A model generated the notes under the pieces. It was not told where the DNA came from. It was given only the letters and a program-made list of their open reading frames with translations, and did not search any database. Shown one piece after another: positions 12,518-27,671 of a DNA stretch of 64,000 nucleotides. Every line of letters begins with the position of its first letter. Positions within the stretch are counted from its first letter, which is position 1. The stretch comes from Liolophura sinensis (lineage: Eukaryota > Mollusca > Polyplacophora > Chitonida > Chitonidae). The position numbers were made by a program, and so were the translations under genes. The stretch covers positions 3,906,001 to 3,970,000 of the forward strand of contig NC_088304.1 in the NCBI RefSeq assembly GCF_032854445.1. Direction: 5' to 3'.

Positions 12518-12690
12518 ATTTATTTATTTATTTGATTGGTGTTTTATGCCGTACTCAAGAATATTTCACTTATACACCCACAGCCAGCATTATGGTGGGT
12601 GGAAACTGAGCAGAGCGTGGGGGAAACCCACGACCATCTGCAGGTTGCTGTCAGACCTTCCCCACTTACGGCCGGAGATGTCCTTGAATG
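12518..12690 (-). mobile_element. tRNA-derived SINE (window family), tail and body, 5' truncated
   Basis: On the plus strand it starts with the ATTTATTTATTTGATTGG tail, then the body block GGTGTTTTATGCCGTACTC, AATATTTCACTTATAC, CAGCATTATGGTGGG and CCCACGACCATCTGCAGG. It ends near ACGGCCGGAGA without the tRNA head. The element is in minus orientation. Confidence 0.85.
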
Positions 12691-13934
12691 AATACGAGCT
12701 GATGTGAAGGAAAATTTTATGAATTTGTATAGAGAGAAAACATTGTGTCATTGAATGACGTCACTGTAAAATGTTGCTAATGCCGAAATCAATATGGACA
12801 TTATATACTGGCTATGAGCAATATGAAATACACTTTGTATGATCTCCACAATGTTAGAAAGTGATACAGGCAAAAGTGTACAATAAATGGCTGTATGCTA
12901 CAACAACATCAATATAGCTAGTATTTCAGCCAGGTACATTCTACATGTATGAGGTAAAACACACCAAAAATAAAAAGATGAAAGAGTGGCGAGAGCATAC
13001 AATCATTATTTCAGCTTGGACCAGATTCATTTTGCAGGAAACAGTACAGCAATCCAATTAGCTGAGACCTTTCTTGACGACTCTAGCTTTGATTATCACT
13101 ACCTTTTTAAGTGGACTGGAATACAAATTTTACCGCAGTATACACCGATACATATGATAAATATCAAATTCGGTGCTCTAATTTCACTGCTATACAATCT
13201 GAATATAAAATACACCTGCAGACACAGTATTAATTTGAATTTGGAAATGTTTGCCGGGAATGTTCGCAGAAATTACAACACAAAACGTTCAGAACCGAAG
13301 GAAAATATCTCCAATAATGAAACACTTGATTAGCTTGGAACTGATCATGTACAATACTTGAAAGAATAGGAACAAAAAGAACAATCATTTGGAATTAGGT
13401 TAGGGTATGAAGAGAGAAGCAGACAAACAATGGTGACATCAGAAAACAGGGAAAGTACTGATGTGTCATGACATAAAGAGTCCACAAGCAAACCGTGAGA
13501 TGCATGTAAAGAGTAAAGCTGGACAAAATCTGTCAACAATGAAATCATCTTGGACAGACACTATAAACAATGCAGCAACAATCCAATGAGACTCAACATG
13601 GTACTTCACAAAACCAAATTAATGAGTCACACAGCTATTTAAGCAAGTGAGTCACAGGCTGTAAACAATGACATTAAAAGCTGTAAAGCAGCAAAAAAAT
13701 AAATCTGAGTAAACAGGTGAGATGAAATCCAAGTCAAATAACAGAATGTAAAGAATGAAATCTGAATTTACAGGCTAACAAAACACACACAATGAAATCT
13801 GAGTCAAAAATACTGAAAAATGAAATCAGAATTATAAAAGAAGTAAAAAAAAAACTATGTACATATGTACATGAAATTCTGACTGTGCTTAACTAGATGT
13901 TAATTCAATAACACACACTTTGATATACACACCA

Positions 13935-15405
13935 TATAAACAATGGTGTCACATTGTACATCAACCCTACAAATCTTACTGTATAAAAGTCAGACAGACT
14001 AGCACTGAACTGTCATACTGTACATCAACCCTACACATCTTACTGCATAACAGTCAGATAGACAGTCTAGCACTGAACTGTCATACTGTACATCAACCCT
14101 ACACATCTTACTGTATAACAGTCTGATAGTCTAGCACTGAACTGTCACATTGTACATCAACCCTACACATCTTACTGCATAACAGTCAGATAGACAGTCT
14201 AGCACTGAACTGTCATACTGTACATCAACCCTACACATCTTACTGTATAACAGTCTGATAGTCTAGCACTGAACTGTCATATTGTACATCAACCCTATAC
14301 ATCTTACTGCATAACAGTCTGATAGACTAGCACTGAACTGTCATACTGTACATCAACCCTACACATCTTACTGTATAACAGTCAGATAGACAATCTGGCA
14401 CTGAACTGTCATATTGTACATCAACCCTATACATCTTACTGCATAACAGTCAGATAGACAGTCTAGCACTGAACTGTCATATTGTACATCAACCCTATAC
14501 ATCTTACTGCATAACAGTCTGATAGACTAGCACTGAACTGTCATACTGTACATCAACCCTACACATCTTACTGTATAACAGTCAGATAGACAATCTGGCA
14601 CTGAACTGTCATATTGTACATCAACCCTATACATCTTACTGCATAACAGTCAGATAGACAGTCTAGCACTGAACTGTCATATTGTACATCAACCCTACAC
14701 ATCTTACTGCATAACAGTCAGATAGACAGTCTAGCACTGAACTGTCATATTGTACATCAACCCTACACATCTTACTGTATAACAGTCTGATAGACTAGCA
14801 CTGAACTGTCATACTGTACATCAACCCTACACATCTTACTGCATAACAGTCAGATAGACAGTCTAGCACTGAACTGTCATACTGTACATCAACCCTACAC
14901 ATCTTACTGTATAACAGTCAGATAGTCTAGCACTGAACTGTCACATTGTACATCAACCCTACACATCTTACTGTATAACAGTCAGATAGATAATCTGGCA
15001 CTGAACTGTCATATTGTACATCAACCCTATACATCTTACTGTATAACAGTCTGATAGACTAGCACTGAACTGTCATACTGTACATCAACCCTACACATCT
15101 TACTGTATAACAGTCAGATAGACTAGCACTCAACTGTCATACCGTACATCAACCCTATACATCTTACTATATAACAGTCAGATACACAGTCTAGCACTGA
15201 ACTGTCATATTGTACATCAACCCTGTACATCTTACTGTATAACAGTCTGATAGACTAGCACTGAACTGTCATACTGTACATCAACCCTACACATCTTACT
15301 GTATAACAGTCAGATATGCAGTCTAGCACTGAACTGTCATACTGTACATCAACCCTACACATCTTACTGTATAACAGTCAGATAGACTAGCACTGAACTG
15401 CCAGA
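13935..15405. repeat. 64/68-bp satellite-like array, about 22 copies
   Basis: The unit contains TGTACATCAACCCTACACAT, TTACTGTATAACAGTC, AGATAGACAGTC and TAGCACTGAACTGTCAT. Two length classes are interspersed: 68 bp with GATAGACAGTCTAGC, and 64 bp lacking four of those bases (GATAGACTAGC or GATAGTCTAGC). Runs of the same class order recur, for example around 14280-14480 and 14480-14680, so blocks larger than one unit have been duplicated. The array ends abruptly at 15405. Confidence 0.93.
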
Positions 15406-16807
15406 GAAAAAACAGGGATGCTAGTTGTAATAATTCAACAATGACAAACTCTTATAACGGTCAACCACAAACGTGTGCAGATAAATCCAGTGATATACTT
15501 CTACATAAAAGCTGAATTACTGTATTTCAACTCAAGTTTAGCACGTAAAAATACACTTTCACAAGAACATAAAGGCCTTAAAATAATACTTTTGATGCCA
15601 ATACTTAAGTTTTTCTGGTGTTAAGCTTCAAAAAAACTCATAACTGAAAAAAATAAAATGAATGAAACAGAATCAAGCAAAATGTGTCACTTAAAAATGC
15701 TAAACTTTCGGTGAAATACATTATGCAATAATTAAATGTACAAAACAGACATCAAAAAAATATGAGAAAATGAATTATATAAAATAAGAATGTGTCAAAA
15801 TATGGAATGACATGTAATAAGTTACAATAAAAACTCTGTAGATAAGAAAGTGAAAGAAAAAATCTCCAATGAGAAATGCTAAGACAAAAAATACCTCTAC
15901 TGACAGTAATAAAATAATGTTTAATTCCAGTTATATGTGGAACTACTTTGATTTAAAGACAGTGGACAATCTCAACAAACTTCATGTGGTTTATTTATTC
16001 TACTGCTTTATTGTACTGTACTTTCTTTTAAATTATAGTCAAAAAATTTTCACTCACACGATGGCAATCACTTTCAAGGTTAGAGGAAAGCAGAGTGCCC
16101 AGTGTATAAAACCTCCAACCTTTGGCATGTTACTGGCAAACTTTCCCAAGTGTAATGTACAGCCATTCACTCCCTGTTGGCAGAAGACAAGTGGTCTTCG
16201 ATGAACGTTGAACTGTTGCCTACTGTTACAACAGTCACATGAACAATGAGAGCAGGGGTAGTACCTGTCGACATTTGGGTTTGAACCCACACCTTGTGAG
16301 TCCTAGTGAGTGAACAATTAACAGAACTCAGTTCAGAGTATATCCAGTAGTCCTTGCAAAGTGGTTCCAGTCGTATCATACAGCATATACTTGTAGTTCT
16401 TCATACCTATACATTCCTACACATTTGGCCACAACATGTTGACTTGTAATTTTCCCACGATGCTTATTTTCTGTAAGTTTCATAAAATTAAACTTGCAGT
16501 ATGTTTACTAATTTTACAAATGGACGAAAAAAATGCATTAAAATGGTAATAATAACATACTGATACCAAGGCACTATATTTTGCACTTCAGTGCATTGAA
16601 AAGAAAACCAAAAACCACAATTTCTGGACTGGTGCCATTTTTACCAAGTGCTCATATCAAACGAAAAGACACTAGCATACTGCAACTTTTAAAATTTATA
16701 CTGTTCAAAATAAATCATTGATTTTGCTGTTTTATGTGAATGTTCACACATCGCCACCCAAAAGATTGTGTGCCTAAATGATCTAAAGCAGCAGATGTCA
16801 ATTACCA

Positions 16808-17150
16808 CTTCAACAACTGATGTGCAACTTTTCTAAACAGATGCGTAGGCCTACCTCTACTTCATCACTTGACATCCAACTGTCCCAGAGCAACAAACTT
16901 TGTAATGTTACTTCATCACTTCCAACTGTCCTATGTGTACCCCTACTTCATCACTTCATGTGCAACTGTTCTACAGCAATACAGATGTGTACCTCTACTT
17001 CATTACTTGGTGTAAAATTGTTCTTTAGCAATAAAATGTGTACAGCAATAGACAAAATGTGTACCACTTCATAACTTGATGTGCAACTTTTCTATGACAA
17101 CAGATGTGAACTACTATTTCATCACTTGGTGTGCAACTGTTCTATACAAT
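16808..17150. repeat. Degenerate ~50-60-bp tandem repeat
   Basis: Recurring blocks CTACTTCATCACTTG, TGTGCAACTGTTCTA and CAATAGATGTGTAC-like segments alternate about six times with substitutions and length variation. It is an old, diverged minisatellite. Confidence 0.6.
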
Positions 17151-18111
17151 AGATTTGTACTTTAAAATGACATGCTACGGTGGGTTAATGAAAGACAATA
17201 GCTTGTAACCGACCAGTTCTAGGTGCATAAATGATACCAAATTAAAAATGCATAAAACTGTGGCAGTCTAGCCATTGGCATTCTCAATCCATTAATGTCA
17301 ACTAAATGTCTTCACAAGGGGAAACAACTTGCGCTACAAAAATTCCATTAAGTGACAATTTTGACTCGTCAAAAGTTTAATACATGACATAAAAGCTTAT
17401 TTTTGGAATGGAAGAGATAAAATTGCGAACACTTCACGAGTTGGTTTCTGAAGACAAATCATTGTAAAATTTGAATTTCTATGGAAAGAATCTATTACAG
17501 CCCAAGAATCAAATTTTAATGCAGACTCAATGTCAACAAATGCTCTCAGTGGAATCATATGCCCGAAGATAACAGGTGAATTATCCTGGACAATTCCTTG
17601 TTTTTATCATCACAATCCAGGCATGTTCTATTTAAATACACATGAAAATTATTATATATAACAATAATAAATAAATATACAAGTTCTTAGACATTCCAGT
17701 CACAAAGTTACAGCTATTGGAAGAATCGTACATCTGATGCCTATTTTTATCAACAAAAGTTCCAACACCTATGTACAGGCATAAAGTGATAGCTTGTATA
17801 TATACAGTCATAGATGTGTTTGTACACAACAATGCAAGTCTAGTATAAACCAAAAGCTTGAAATGGCTTCTCGCCGCAACAGACTTTTGACACTTTCAGG
17901 ATGGGAGAGGCACAACTTGACATGAGTGAGCTTTAATACCGGAGTGCAAAGATCTTTTGTAATTACCATGGCAACATATCCCTTTCACTTGTGTTGTCAA
18001 GGTGCATGCTAATTACAATCAACTTACCAATGGTCTTTGAACCATTTCTCCAAACTAGGTCAAGGTTTAAATATTAAAGCATGGCTTAAATCAAGAGATA
18101 ATTATCTGAAG

Positions 18112-18297
18112 TGTATTAAAACACGTTGTTTTTTTTTTCTTCTTGCACTAAGGGACACTGTCTTCAGTTATATCTGACATGTGTATTGAAACAGGTTTTC
18201 TCTTTTTGGACTACGGAGATTATCTTTAGTTATATCTGACGTGTATTGAAACACATTTTTTCTTCTTGCACTACGGGAGATTGTCTTTAGTTATCAC
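18112..18297. repeat. About 70-bp triplication
   Basis: Three diverged copies share TGTATTGAAACA, a T-rich block (TTTTTTCTTCTTGCACTA), GGGAGATTGTCTT and AGTTATATCTGAC. Confidence 0.7.
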
Positions 18298-18765
18298 ATG
18301 GATTCAATTAATTTATGTTTCCTCAGAATGTTTTATCAGTAACGAAACAAACATGGTTGCCACTGAGTCTTGTCTTTGTCAGCTTCGAATCAATTACCAA
18401 CTAACATTGTGGGAGTACAACTGTTTCAACTACATGCACAGTAAATGTCTCAGCCTCAAACTGATAACATTGGTATCACCATCAATATGTCAGGGTATGA
18501 ATGTGCTTTTAAACAGCTTGTCCCACAGACATTCAAACTCCTTGGGTTGTCCAGTTTTTCAATCATACGTGCTAAAGACCTAAAGAAAATTCCTGGCGAA
18601 TTTCTCACACAAGATTCTGGCTGCTCCGAGTTGTTAAAGGCCTAAAGTCCCAGGCCTGTTGGAGATCTGATGTCATTGACTGCCGATGCACTGCTGTGGT
18701 TGAACCTGCACTGTGTGAAGGAACCGTAACACGCTTATGGTGATAAGCGAGGAGACGAGTGGGCT

Positions 18766-21700
18766 TCATTTCAAGACCGGCAGGTTATAGAAGCTGAATC
18801 CCTGCCGTCCTCTGACAGCGCAGTATATGTAAATGAGGTGATATGCTGAAAAGAAAACAATTCAAAAATGCTAATTAGACATCATGATATGGATAACTGT
18901 GGTGATGTGTCAGATATCATGTTAGCAAATACACATAACCATTGAAGTGTGTTCAGAAGAGACTTGACATCTTGTCTATTTTAGCTGTGACAAGCGATGT
19001 TACAAGTCGATGTCTGTCTGTCTGTCGGTTGGTTGATCGGTCAAATTGACAACATCCTATCTTAGAACATGGGCCATTCACGTTATATGATGACAGGCCT
19101 CAGTGCAAAACAACAAACTCTCTGCATGCTGTCTCAGCTTTTGTGAATTTGCATTCGTTTTCCCATCAAAATATGTTCCACCGAGAACAATAATAACACT
19201 TTTACACCAGGCAGCGTTGATTTTAGGGTGAATTTTGACGAAATGTTTCTTTACACTCACCTCCAGGAATAATACAGATAATGCCGATAAGGAAAACTAC
19301 AAAACTGTGGAGAACTGCAGCCAGAAAAAAACATTTATGTATTTATTTATTTGATTGGTGGTAAATGCCAGGCTCAAAAACTTTCACTTATGGTAAATGA
19401 ACCCCTGAACATTTTTTATTTTTTTGGGGGTCTATTTTTCACTGGACCAAACTGAGCACTCAATTTTAATATATGTATATATACATGATCCCAATCAGAC
19501 AAACTCCAGAAATGGTTCTAGCATTTTAACCCTAGTCACACAGAATTAAAGCCATTCAAACCAGATAATATGGAAGTATCAAAAGATTTACAATTAAGAA
19601 CAACTATGAAATATAACATCAACGAATATGTCTATATTCTATCATATAAAACATTAAATAATATCTTGGTATTATTTTTCATCTACTGTATAAGTCTTAC
19701 TAAAAGGTAATTTTACTTTTATATACCCTTTGATGAGTATGAGCCAGCAGATCTCAAATCCTAGAAATCTGCTGGTATGATTCATACATCTAGATTTCAT
19801 TTCAGTTCACACACATTTCTACAGGTATGCCAATGTACATATATATACGACAGCTGGACATGTTTTTATAGAAGGCTCACAACAAAACAGAGCCAAATGC
19901 GCACACATATTGTATGACTTACATGAAGAGCTGTCTGGCTGCACATATTCTAACAACTGACTGTACAAATACCACTTCTCGCACATGCACCCACACTCCA
20001 AGTTAAACACATGAATTTCTCACAATAATGTAAACACAAATAGTTTAGAAAAACAGCAGTGTGTGTATCAATACTCACAGTTTCCCGACACGACCTGCAC
20101 TACTGTGCCTGTTATCAATAAAGCTGAAAAAGCAGACCCAATACATTGTTTGCCATAAATCTGACACATTGTACATGGAACCTATGATTCACTCTTGTAG
20201 CTTTATTTGGCCTAAATTTGTGCTGTCAGCTTAGCGATCATTCTTGCCAGCTTCAAGCAATTAATAACTTTACCCACTGATTTTCGTTGAATCAATTATA
20301 CTACATTTGCTTAATGCAAACAACAAACGTTTAACTGGCACACGATTAGCATGGTTATGACGGAGAAACTCGATTTAATAGTCCATTAAATTTTAATCCT
20401 TATTCCTAAGCAGCACTGTATATTCCCTAGGTCACTGTAACATATACTGTATTTCTTCAACCTTTTCCCATGTTTGCAAGGTGTTTTATTCAAGCACATT
20501 CTGAAGGCATTATTCTGAGTAGACGGATAAAATTATACTTTTTGTGAAGCCCTGAAACTGGGCAGCCAAACCAATATAGTTTTGTCTCCAAAATCAACTT
20601 AAAATGTGTATAAATTTCACTGAAAGTTTCTCTTACATATGCGAAAACGTTGAGGAATTTGGATAACACGTATTATGATAAGTCTTAATATCCATAATCT
20701 TAACACCCAAAAAAGCTGTCTTGAATATCAGCTCCAAAAACAAAGATTAAAACAAAGAATCTACACCTAATCTACAGCTTATCCAGATTTAAGACAGAAA
20801 ACTTTACCTATGCCAACAACCACAAGGAGAAAAGATGCCAACACAACTCTCCAATTCTCTCGCACTTTTGGGTGTTTTAACCAGCTGTTGAAGAAAAGTA
20901 ACATATACCAATATAATATCACTACTAGTCTATGCACTGAATAAGAGAAATCAATGTTGAGGTGGAAAACACTAAAAGCCCTTTCTAAAAACAATTTGGT
21001 GAATAAGAACAGATAAAATGAACCAGTAGTTGTTTCTTGATTAGGTCTGCTCACATGAAAGCTTTTTTGGGGAGTAACTATTCGTAAACATTTTTTGCGA
21101 CGCTAAAAAACTTTCTTTGTGTTTCTTTTTACTTCTACGCACATCAAATATTTGCTGCAAATATGAAACATATCATAAAGTAAAACCTTTAGGCCCACTG
21201 AAAAGTTGAACTCAGTGCACAAGCACTTGTAATGAGTCTCTGAAGAATGTGAGATTAATGTTGACTCCATACTTTCGCATTTTTTTTCTCCATTATCAGC
21301 AGAGTGATGGGGAGAAATATGAAGAGATTCATGATTTTGGAATTTCACAAACAGCTTGTCTATTACAAAGTAAATTGTGCGCAGAAGTAAAGAAGTAAGA
21401 TTGTCCATGGAAAATGTTAATTATCATGAGATTTTACAAAATTAACCCATGCAATTAATGGGTAAATATAGGGGGTAACACGGGAAGGACATCCTGTTCA
21501 TATTGATAAAAAAATGAGAGAATGTAAAATAAGCCCACAGAAATCACACATTATTTCATATTCTTTCTTTACATCATACAGACATATATACAAGTGAAAG
21601 GTGAACTAAACTAAAAAGTGCGTTAAAAGATAACAGCATGCAAAAACATTAGTAGGCCTAAATATAAAGCTTATAACCACCAGTCACCCACAACACATTA

Positions 21701-24700
21701 GAAAATGAAATTTGCAACCATATTTATACAGGTACATTGTTAAGAGAAAGCAATAGAATGCGCCAGAAAAAATATTGTATACAAATACTACAAATTATAG
21801 ATACATAATGGCGATTTAAAATTAAGCATGTGTTTGTGATGTTCACTTGTAAGTTATCCACTACAATAACTCACTTGTCCTCTCAGACATGTCAGATCTA
21901 TGGTATCACTCTTTCCTTTTACACTCGGTCACTGATTTCTTTGTACAGTATATATGTGTATTTATTTGATTGGTATTTCACTTCTCTGATGGCAGCCAGG
22001 ATTATGATGGGAGGAAATCAGGGGGTATACAGTATAAATAAGGTTCAACCATAGTTTATACATACTATATATATACATGTAAATGACTTTACACATGTAA
22101 TGTACGCATGGCGGGCTCAAGGAAGACTGCTTTTGTAACTCAATGATCTCCAAAACAAAATAAAGTATTATTATTATTACAATTATTATTATTATAATTA
22201 TTATTATTATACCATGAGGCATAACTATTTACCACAAATATATTTATTTATTTGACTGGTGTCTAATGCCAAACATTTCACTTTACTTTTAATATACTGG
22301 CTGGCCACCATTATGGTAGGAGGAAACCATGCTTGAGGAAACCCAGGACCATCCGCAGGTTGCTGCAAGACCTTCCCATAAAACAAGCAGAGAGGAAGCA
22401 TGCATGAGCTGGGCTTGAACACAGTGCTTGCCTTGGCGAGGGGCTCAATGCTTAATTACTGAATTCCTTGCTGTAAATCTGAACATTGTGATAATATTGA
22501 GTGAAAGAGCTTCTAATTCTACATTTCCCTTAAGCTCTGCTTGGTTTCCTCCCACCGAAATGCTGGTCATCGTCATAAAAAATGTAATATTCTGAAGTAC
22601 GGTGTAAAACACAAATAAATAAATAACTACATGTAGTATAATACGAGCTGGGACCTGGAACTGGAAATTCACCACCTATGCCCTACAGGTTACAATGTGG
22701 CTGACAAGATACTCACAGTTATACATGCATACACTGTAAACTTGGATCTACTGTTAAACACTAACATGTATACACTGCAAACTTGGATCTACTGTTAAAC
22801 ACTATGCTCCTCTACTTGTAGATGTCAAATTTCCTGGCTTTTCAAGGCTTTTCCAGGTTCAAAATTTACAATTAGCAGCCCTATCAGAATAAACATTCCA
22901 CATCTAAACTAAGCTTGCAGGAAAGTAAAATAGCCTACAATTAGTTGAACTTTTAGTCTCCAAAGATATTTCAGAAGTTGACAAACTAATTTCTCCAGAA
23001 TAATGCTGTACACGCAGTAGCTCAGGCTGCTTCTGTATGCACAATTTCAAGGCTTTTCATGGCTTAACCATAAAAAAAATTTTCAAATTTCGGAATTTTT
23101 CCAGTTTTCAGGACCCCATACAAACCCTGTAAACATTTTCCGAATAATATATTCCCTTATTTGATCATCAAACTCAGCATCCATCATGGGACATACTAGT
23201 ATTTATTTATTTATTTATTTATTTGACAGGAGTTTTACACCATATTAAATATTTCACTTCAATAAATCTGAATACAAGCTGTCAATAGCAACAAAACCAG
23301 CTGTACAACACATTATTACATGCAATTACTCAAACTTCAACAAAAAATCTTAAAATCTGTGCAATATTTTCGTCCATGAGTAAGTTGCTCATTTTTCCAG
23401 ATTCTGGGAGTTCTACTGATTTTAAAAGGATGCTTTGAGAGGCGTTTGGAAGGTAATTTTAGCACCAGAGGTAATATCTTATGGCATTTATTTGCCTCCA
23501 AAAAATGCTCCTGTGTCGTCGAATTTTTAGGTCAGTTAGGGTAGCTAAAATCAGTACTTAATCAAAATTATGAAAACGAATCATTTGAAATGGGAAAAAA
23601 GCAGAAGGCTTTTGACATTATAAATCAAGAGCTATCACCAAGATGCAACAAACAGCTGTACACGTGCATGCCACACCAACCTCAATTAAAACATCGACCC
23701 AGCACTACAACAAGAAACTTCAAAACACACAGAAACTGGCACTACAATCATAAATAAAGCGACCAGCATTTACCTTTTCTCATCAGGCCAGGTTTTGGTA
23801 GATATACTTGCACAGTCAGCAAATGAGCCATTCGATGAGTGCAATGAGCTGGGGAATTGCCTGAAAATTCCCCATAAGGCAAATGTAATGTAGGATCAGC
23901 ATATTAAGTTGTGAAATTACAAAAAAAGAGTAGCTCAAATTAAAACTGTTGTCAAACTTTAACTGTGAAAAATTGAGGTATGCAGCCCAATTTATGCAAA
24001 AAGTTCCAATAACTTTCACATACAGGCATTTTTAGCTTATGCTAGACAAAAAGTAGTTCAGTGATCCCCATTTTTTTACTAATTATTTTTCATTTTAAAA
24101 AAGTGTCACAAGTGATGTAAAAATATGTGATGTATGATGGGTAGAGCAAATATTACAAATAATATGAAGGCATTTTAAATGCTCATGAGACAAAAATGTC
24201 TTCTCATGATCTCCACTTTTTATTCGACATCACAATTAATGCTGTCATGTGACATTTTTTTTAAAAATCTGAGTGTTTCACGCTAACTGAGCTACTTTAA
24301 CCCACACAGCCCCAACGTTCCCCTTCACCTCTCGTTCAAGTGGTTCATACAATAGGCACCTAAAACTTTTGTTCAGGCCTATTACAAGCTGCACACTTCT
24401 GAGAGGTCTTTCTAAGAAAGGTGTTTTGAGGGTTGTTTGGAAATTCAAATTGTAAGGAATTCTTCCTGTTTTATTCTGGCTAACGAAAAAGACAGGGATT
24501 TGAAAAAAAATAACATGAAGAGAAAAAAAATACCTCGATGAAAATCCTAATAAAAACATTAGAAAGTAGGACCCTTTTTTGAAAGGTGGGTCAGGTTATG
24601 CATAACAAACGTATTTAAATGCTGGTCTTAATCTCACTGACTTCATCACATGGGAAACAAAAAATGTAGGCCATTGCAGTAAGGAATCGAGAGTAGATAT

Positions 24701-27640
24701 GTGAACAGGTCTTAGTAAAGATAAATTTATTAATACATGTGTTTGTATCAATATTAAGATGTAATAATCAGCGCTGCATAAAAGCCACTGCAGATGAAAT
24801 TGTGAGTGGATACGTGAACAGGCGTTAGTAAAGAGGAATTTGGTAATACATGTATTTGTATCAATATTAAGATGTAATAATCAGCGCTGCGTAAAAGCCA
24901 CTGCAGATGAAATTGTGAACAGGCGTTAGTAAAGAGGAATTTGGTAATACATGCACCAATAAAAAGTTGTTTAAATAGTTGTATTAATTAGAGCTATAAA
25001 ACCATTGCAAAACATTGATGCTTCTTCTTTACAAGTCTGCACATATATTTAAGATCACAGATTTAAGATCAACTGTGAAGATTTCCACTTGGCATGCTAC
25101 AATTTCAAAGTGTCCAAAAATTTCTGAGTAAAGCTGTACAGTATTGTTTTCAGAATTTGTTCAATTCACAGTGATTGTTTACATGTATAATGTGCAAAAG
25201 TAAACAGTCTAAAAGCACAGTGTCATCTTGACACAGATTCAAAAGCCTTTCCACATTTGTGTGATTAAGTACTGGCTTCAGGTTTAGCAAATTTTGAATT
25301 ATTAACTGTTCAAAATATCATAACAGAAACTATACAAACATGTAATCACCACAACACATCATAATGATAAAAACAGCCACTGAAAACAATTTTACAGTTC
25401 GAATTCCAAATACCATCTGTGTGTTCATGTGCTGTAACTTGAAAGATAATTTTTTTTTTTTTAGTCACAGTTTTTAACTAAGAAAACTACAAATTCAAAA
25501 TGATGTCTTTTTTCTGAAATCAAATTACTAAACAAGATAAACTTGTGAAAATAACGAGGTACTGATATAACTGGAAACTTAACACATTTGACATGCTCAA
25601 TTTCCCAGAGACAAACAAGTTAATCAACCTGATAAGAACTTATCAAGCTCAAAAGACCATCAATTTTAATACAGTATTTCCACCATTTGTTTTTGTCAAC
25701 GTCTTCATAATAAACATGTAACTTAATTCTGTATTATTGTATTTCAAACATTTAATATACAAATCAGGAGCCCTATACACAAAGCATTCTGCATCATTAC
25801 ATGTAGGTAAAGTCTATGCCAACCAGAAATGTAGGTATTATGCTGTCATTGAGTTGTGTGTACATAGTGCTACATGTATTTTGTGAAATATTGCCCAGAT
25901 GTACGCACTGAAGCTAGGTTGCTGCAAGAGGTACATACTGCAATACTTACAGTCGATTGGCTGGAAACAAACCATCTGTCTCATCTCCTCCAATCAATGC
26001 ACTTTCATCTCCCTTAAAAATAGGTTTAAAACATGGCCTGGTGATTTCAGGTTGAAATTTTACCATCAGTTGTGAATCGGTAATATTGCACATTAAAGTA
26101 GAGACAGTAACCAAAGAGCTATTGTCCTGACTGTCTTTACACTGTATCTTTTGCTGACAAAATACTGGCATATCTACAGTTTAGAGTGCAATTTGTTTTG
26201 ATCACATGGTAGAGGAGATATGAAGTCAAATCAATGAGGAATCTGCTTTCCATAATGATCAGCTAAGAAGCAGGTCAACGATAAACAAAGGCTGCCACTA
26301 AACTTTACCACTCCCTCCACAGCTAGGTGAAATGTTGATATGTCATTGGTCATCAATGGCACCCAATCATGGCACTGTAATGTAGCTTAAGCTGGCTGAG
26401 AGACACTCCTAACACAGTACTCAGCATGCATCTTTCCCATCTACCCACCGCCGGAAAATCTTATTGACCTTAACAACTCAAACCTGCCTATATTTTGTAT
26501 GCACTAATACCCAGATTCATCCAATGTGTAGATATGTGAAGCCAGCATCAGTATACCATCTTAAGTCAAGTGCATAGACAGACGTTAAGACAACCAGACC
26601 ACCTGAGTTGATGGAATGAGCATGTGCACATGTCACATGAAAAAAAAATTGTTTTCACTTTTGTATTTGCAGTCTTAAATCACAGCCTTTCTGACTGTCA
26701 TTTATTGTATCTTTCTGTGTTTCTTCACTTTTGAAATGAATCCTAGAGTCAATAATGTTCTGTTGTGTGTACTCAAGAGTATTTCGCTTGTGATGGTCTT
26801 GAATTCTTTTTGCCATTTTCAAATTGAGAGTTGGCAAAATAGGTTCTGATTACAGGCAGTAAAACTCTTGAGAATGGGTTTGTCACTCCAATGGTATGTC
26901 TAAATAGTTAATGTTATGTCAGGAAATAAGACCCCACTAATGCACCCACAGAAAAAGGATGACATCTGAGTTGAGTTGGATTTGCTCAGGGTACAATTTG
27001 TTTGGCTGTCTCCCTTGCAAAGAACTCTCAACAAGATAAATCTTGGCATTAAAAAAGAAGAAGGTTCCTAGATGTAAGTGTATCGTGTTAAAAATAGTAG
27101 TGAGACTAATTCAACATTAAATATACTACCTTCATATTTTATATCTCGCTGAATTATAGTAAAGACCATTTATGCGTAGCTTTCACATCACTACTTACAT
27201 CACTCATTGATGTCTCCCTGAATGAAGTGGGAGTAGGCCAAAATGCCCTACATCATGTCTACCATAATGTCTGCTTGTTTTAGTCAAAGCACCCGCTATA
27301 GCATTCTTGTTGGCTAACTGATATAAATGGACAAAAATAGTCCTCCCATTACTTAGAAACAGTAACACATGAATAAGGGCACAAAAGTAAACATGTGACA
27401 CATTTTGGCAGTAGTAAAGGCTGATCCTTTGATTTGTCAATGATTCCGTTCTCAACTGTTCATCGTGAAAAGCTAGTTCTTCACTGAATTGATGACGAAC
27501 TACGACTTTACAGCAACCTCAGGTTTAAACTTTCCTAGGTTACAAATAGCACCTCTTCACGGAGAAGTAAAGTGACAGCAATCACCCATACTCCATTGCC
27601 CTACTATTGTACCACCGATTACGCAGAACGCAGAACGCAA

Positions 27641-27671
<31 letters not shown>

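Larger units (their letters stand above)
15406..18765. other. Non-coding region downstream of TMEM134
   Basis: AT-rich DNA, possibly partly TMEM134 3' UTR. It holds a B-box-like GGGTTCAAACCC at about 16272-16283 (minus strand), a degenerate 50-60-bp repeat and a 70-bp triplication listed separately. No exon could be supported. Confidence 0.45.

Noticed and set aside
13935-15405. CRISPR-like look of regularly spaced repeats
   Set aside because: There are no unique spacers; the whole 64/68-bp unit repeats. The context is a eukaryotic genome.
16225-16330. tRNA gene on the minus strand, from a GGGTTCAAACCC B box
   Set aside because: No A box, acceptor stem or cloverleaf could be formed around it. 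It is at most a SINE remnant.
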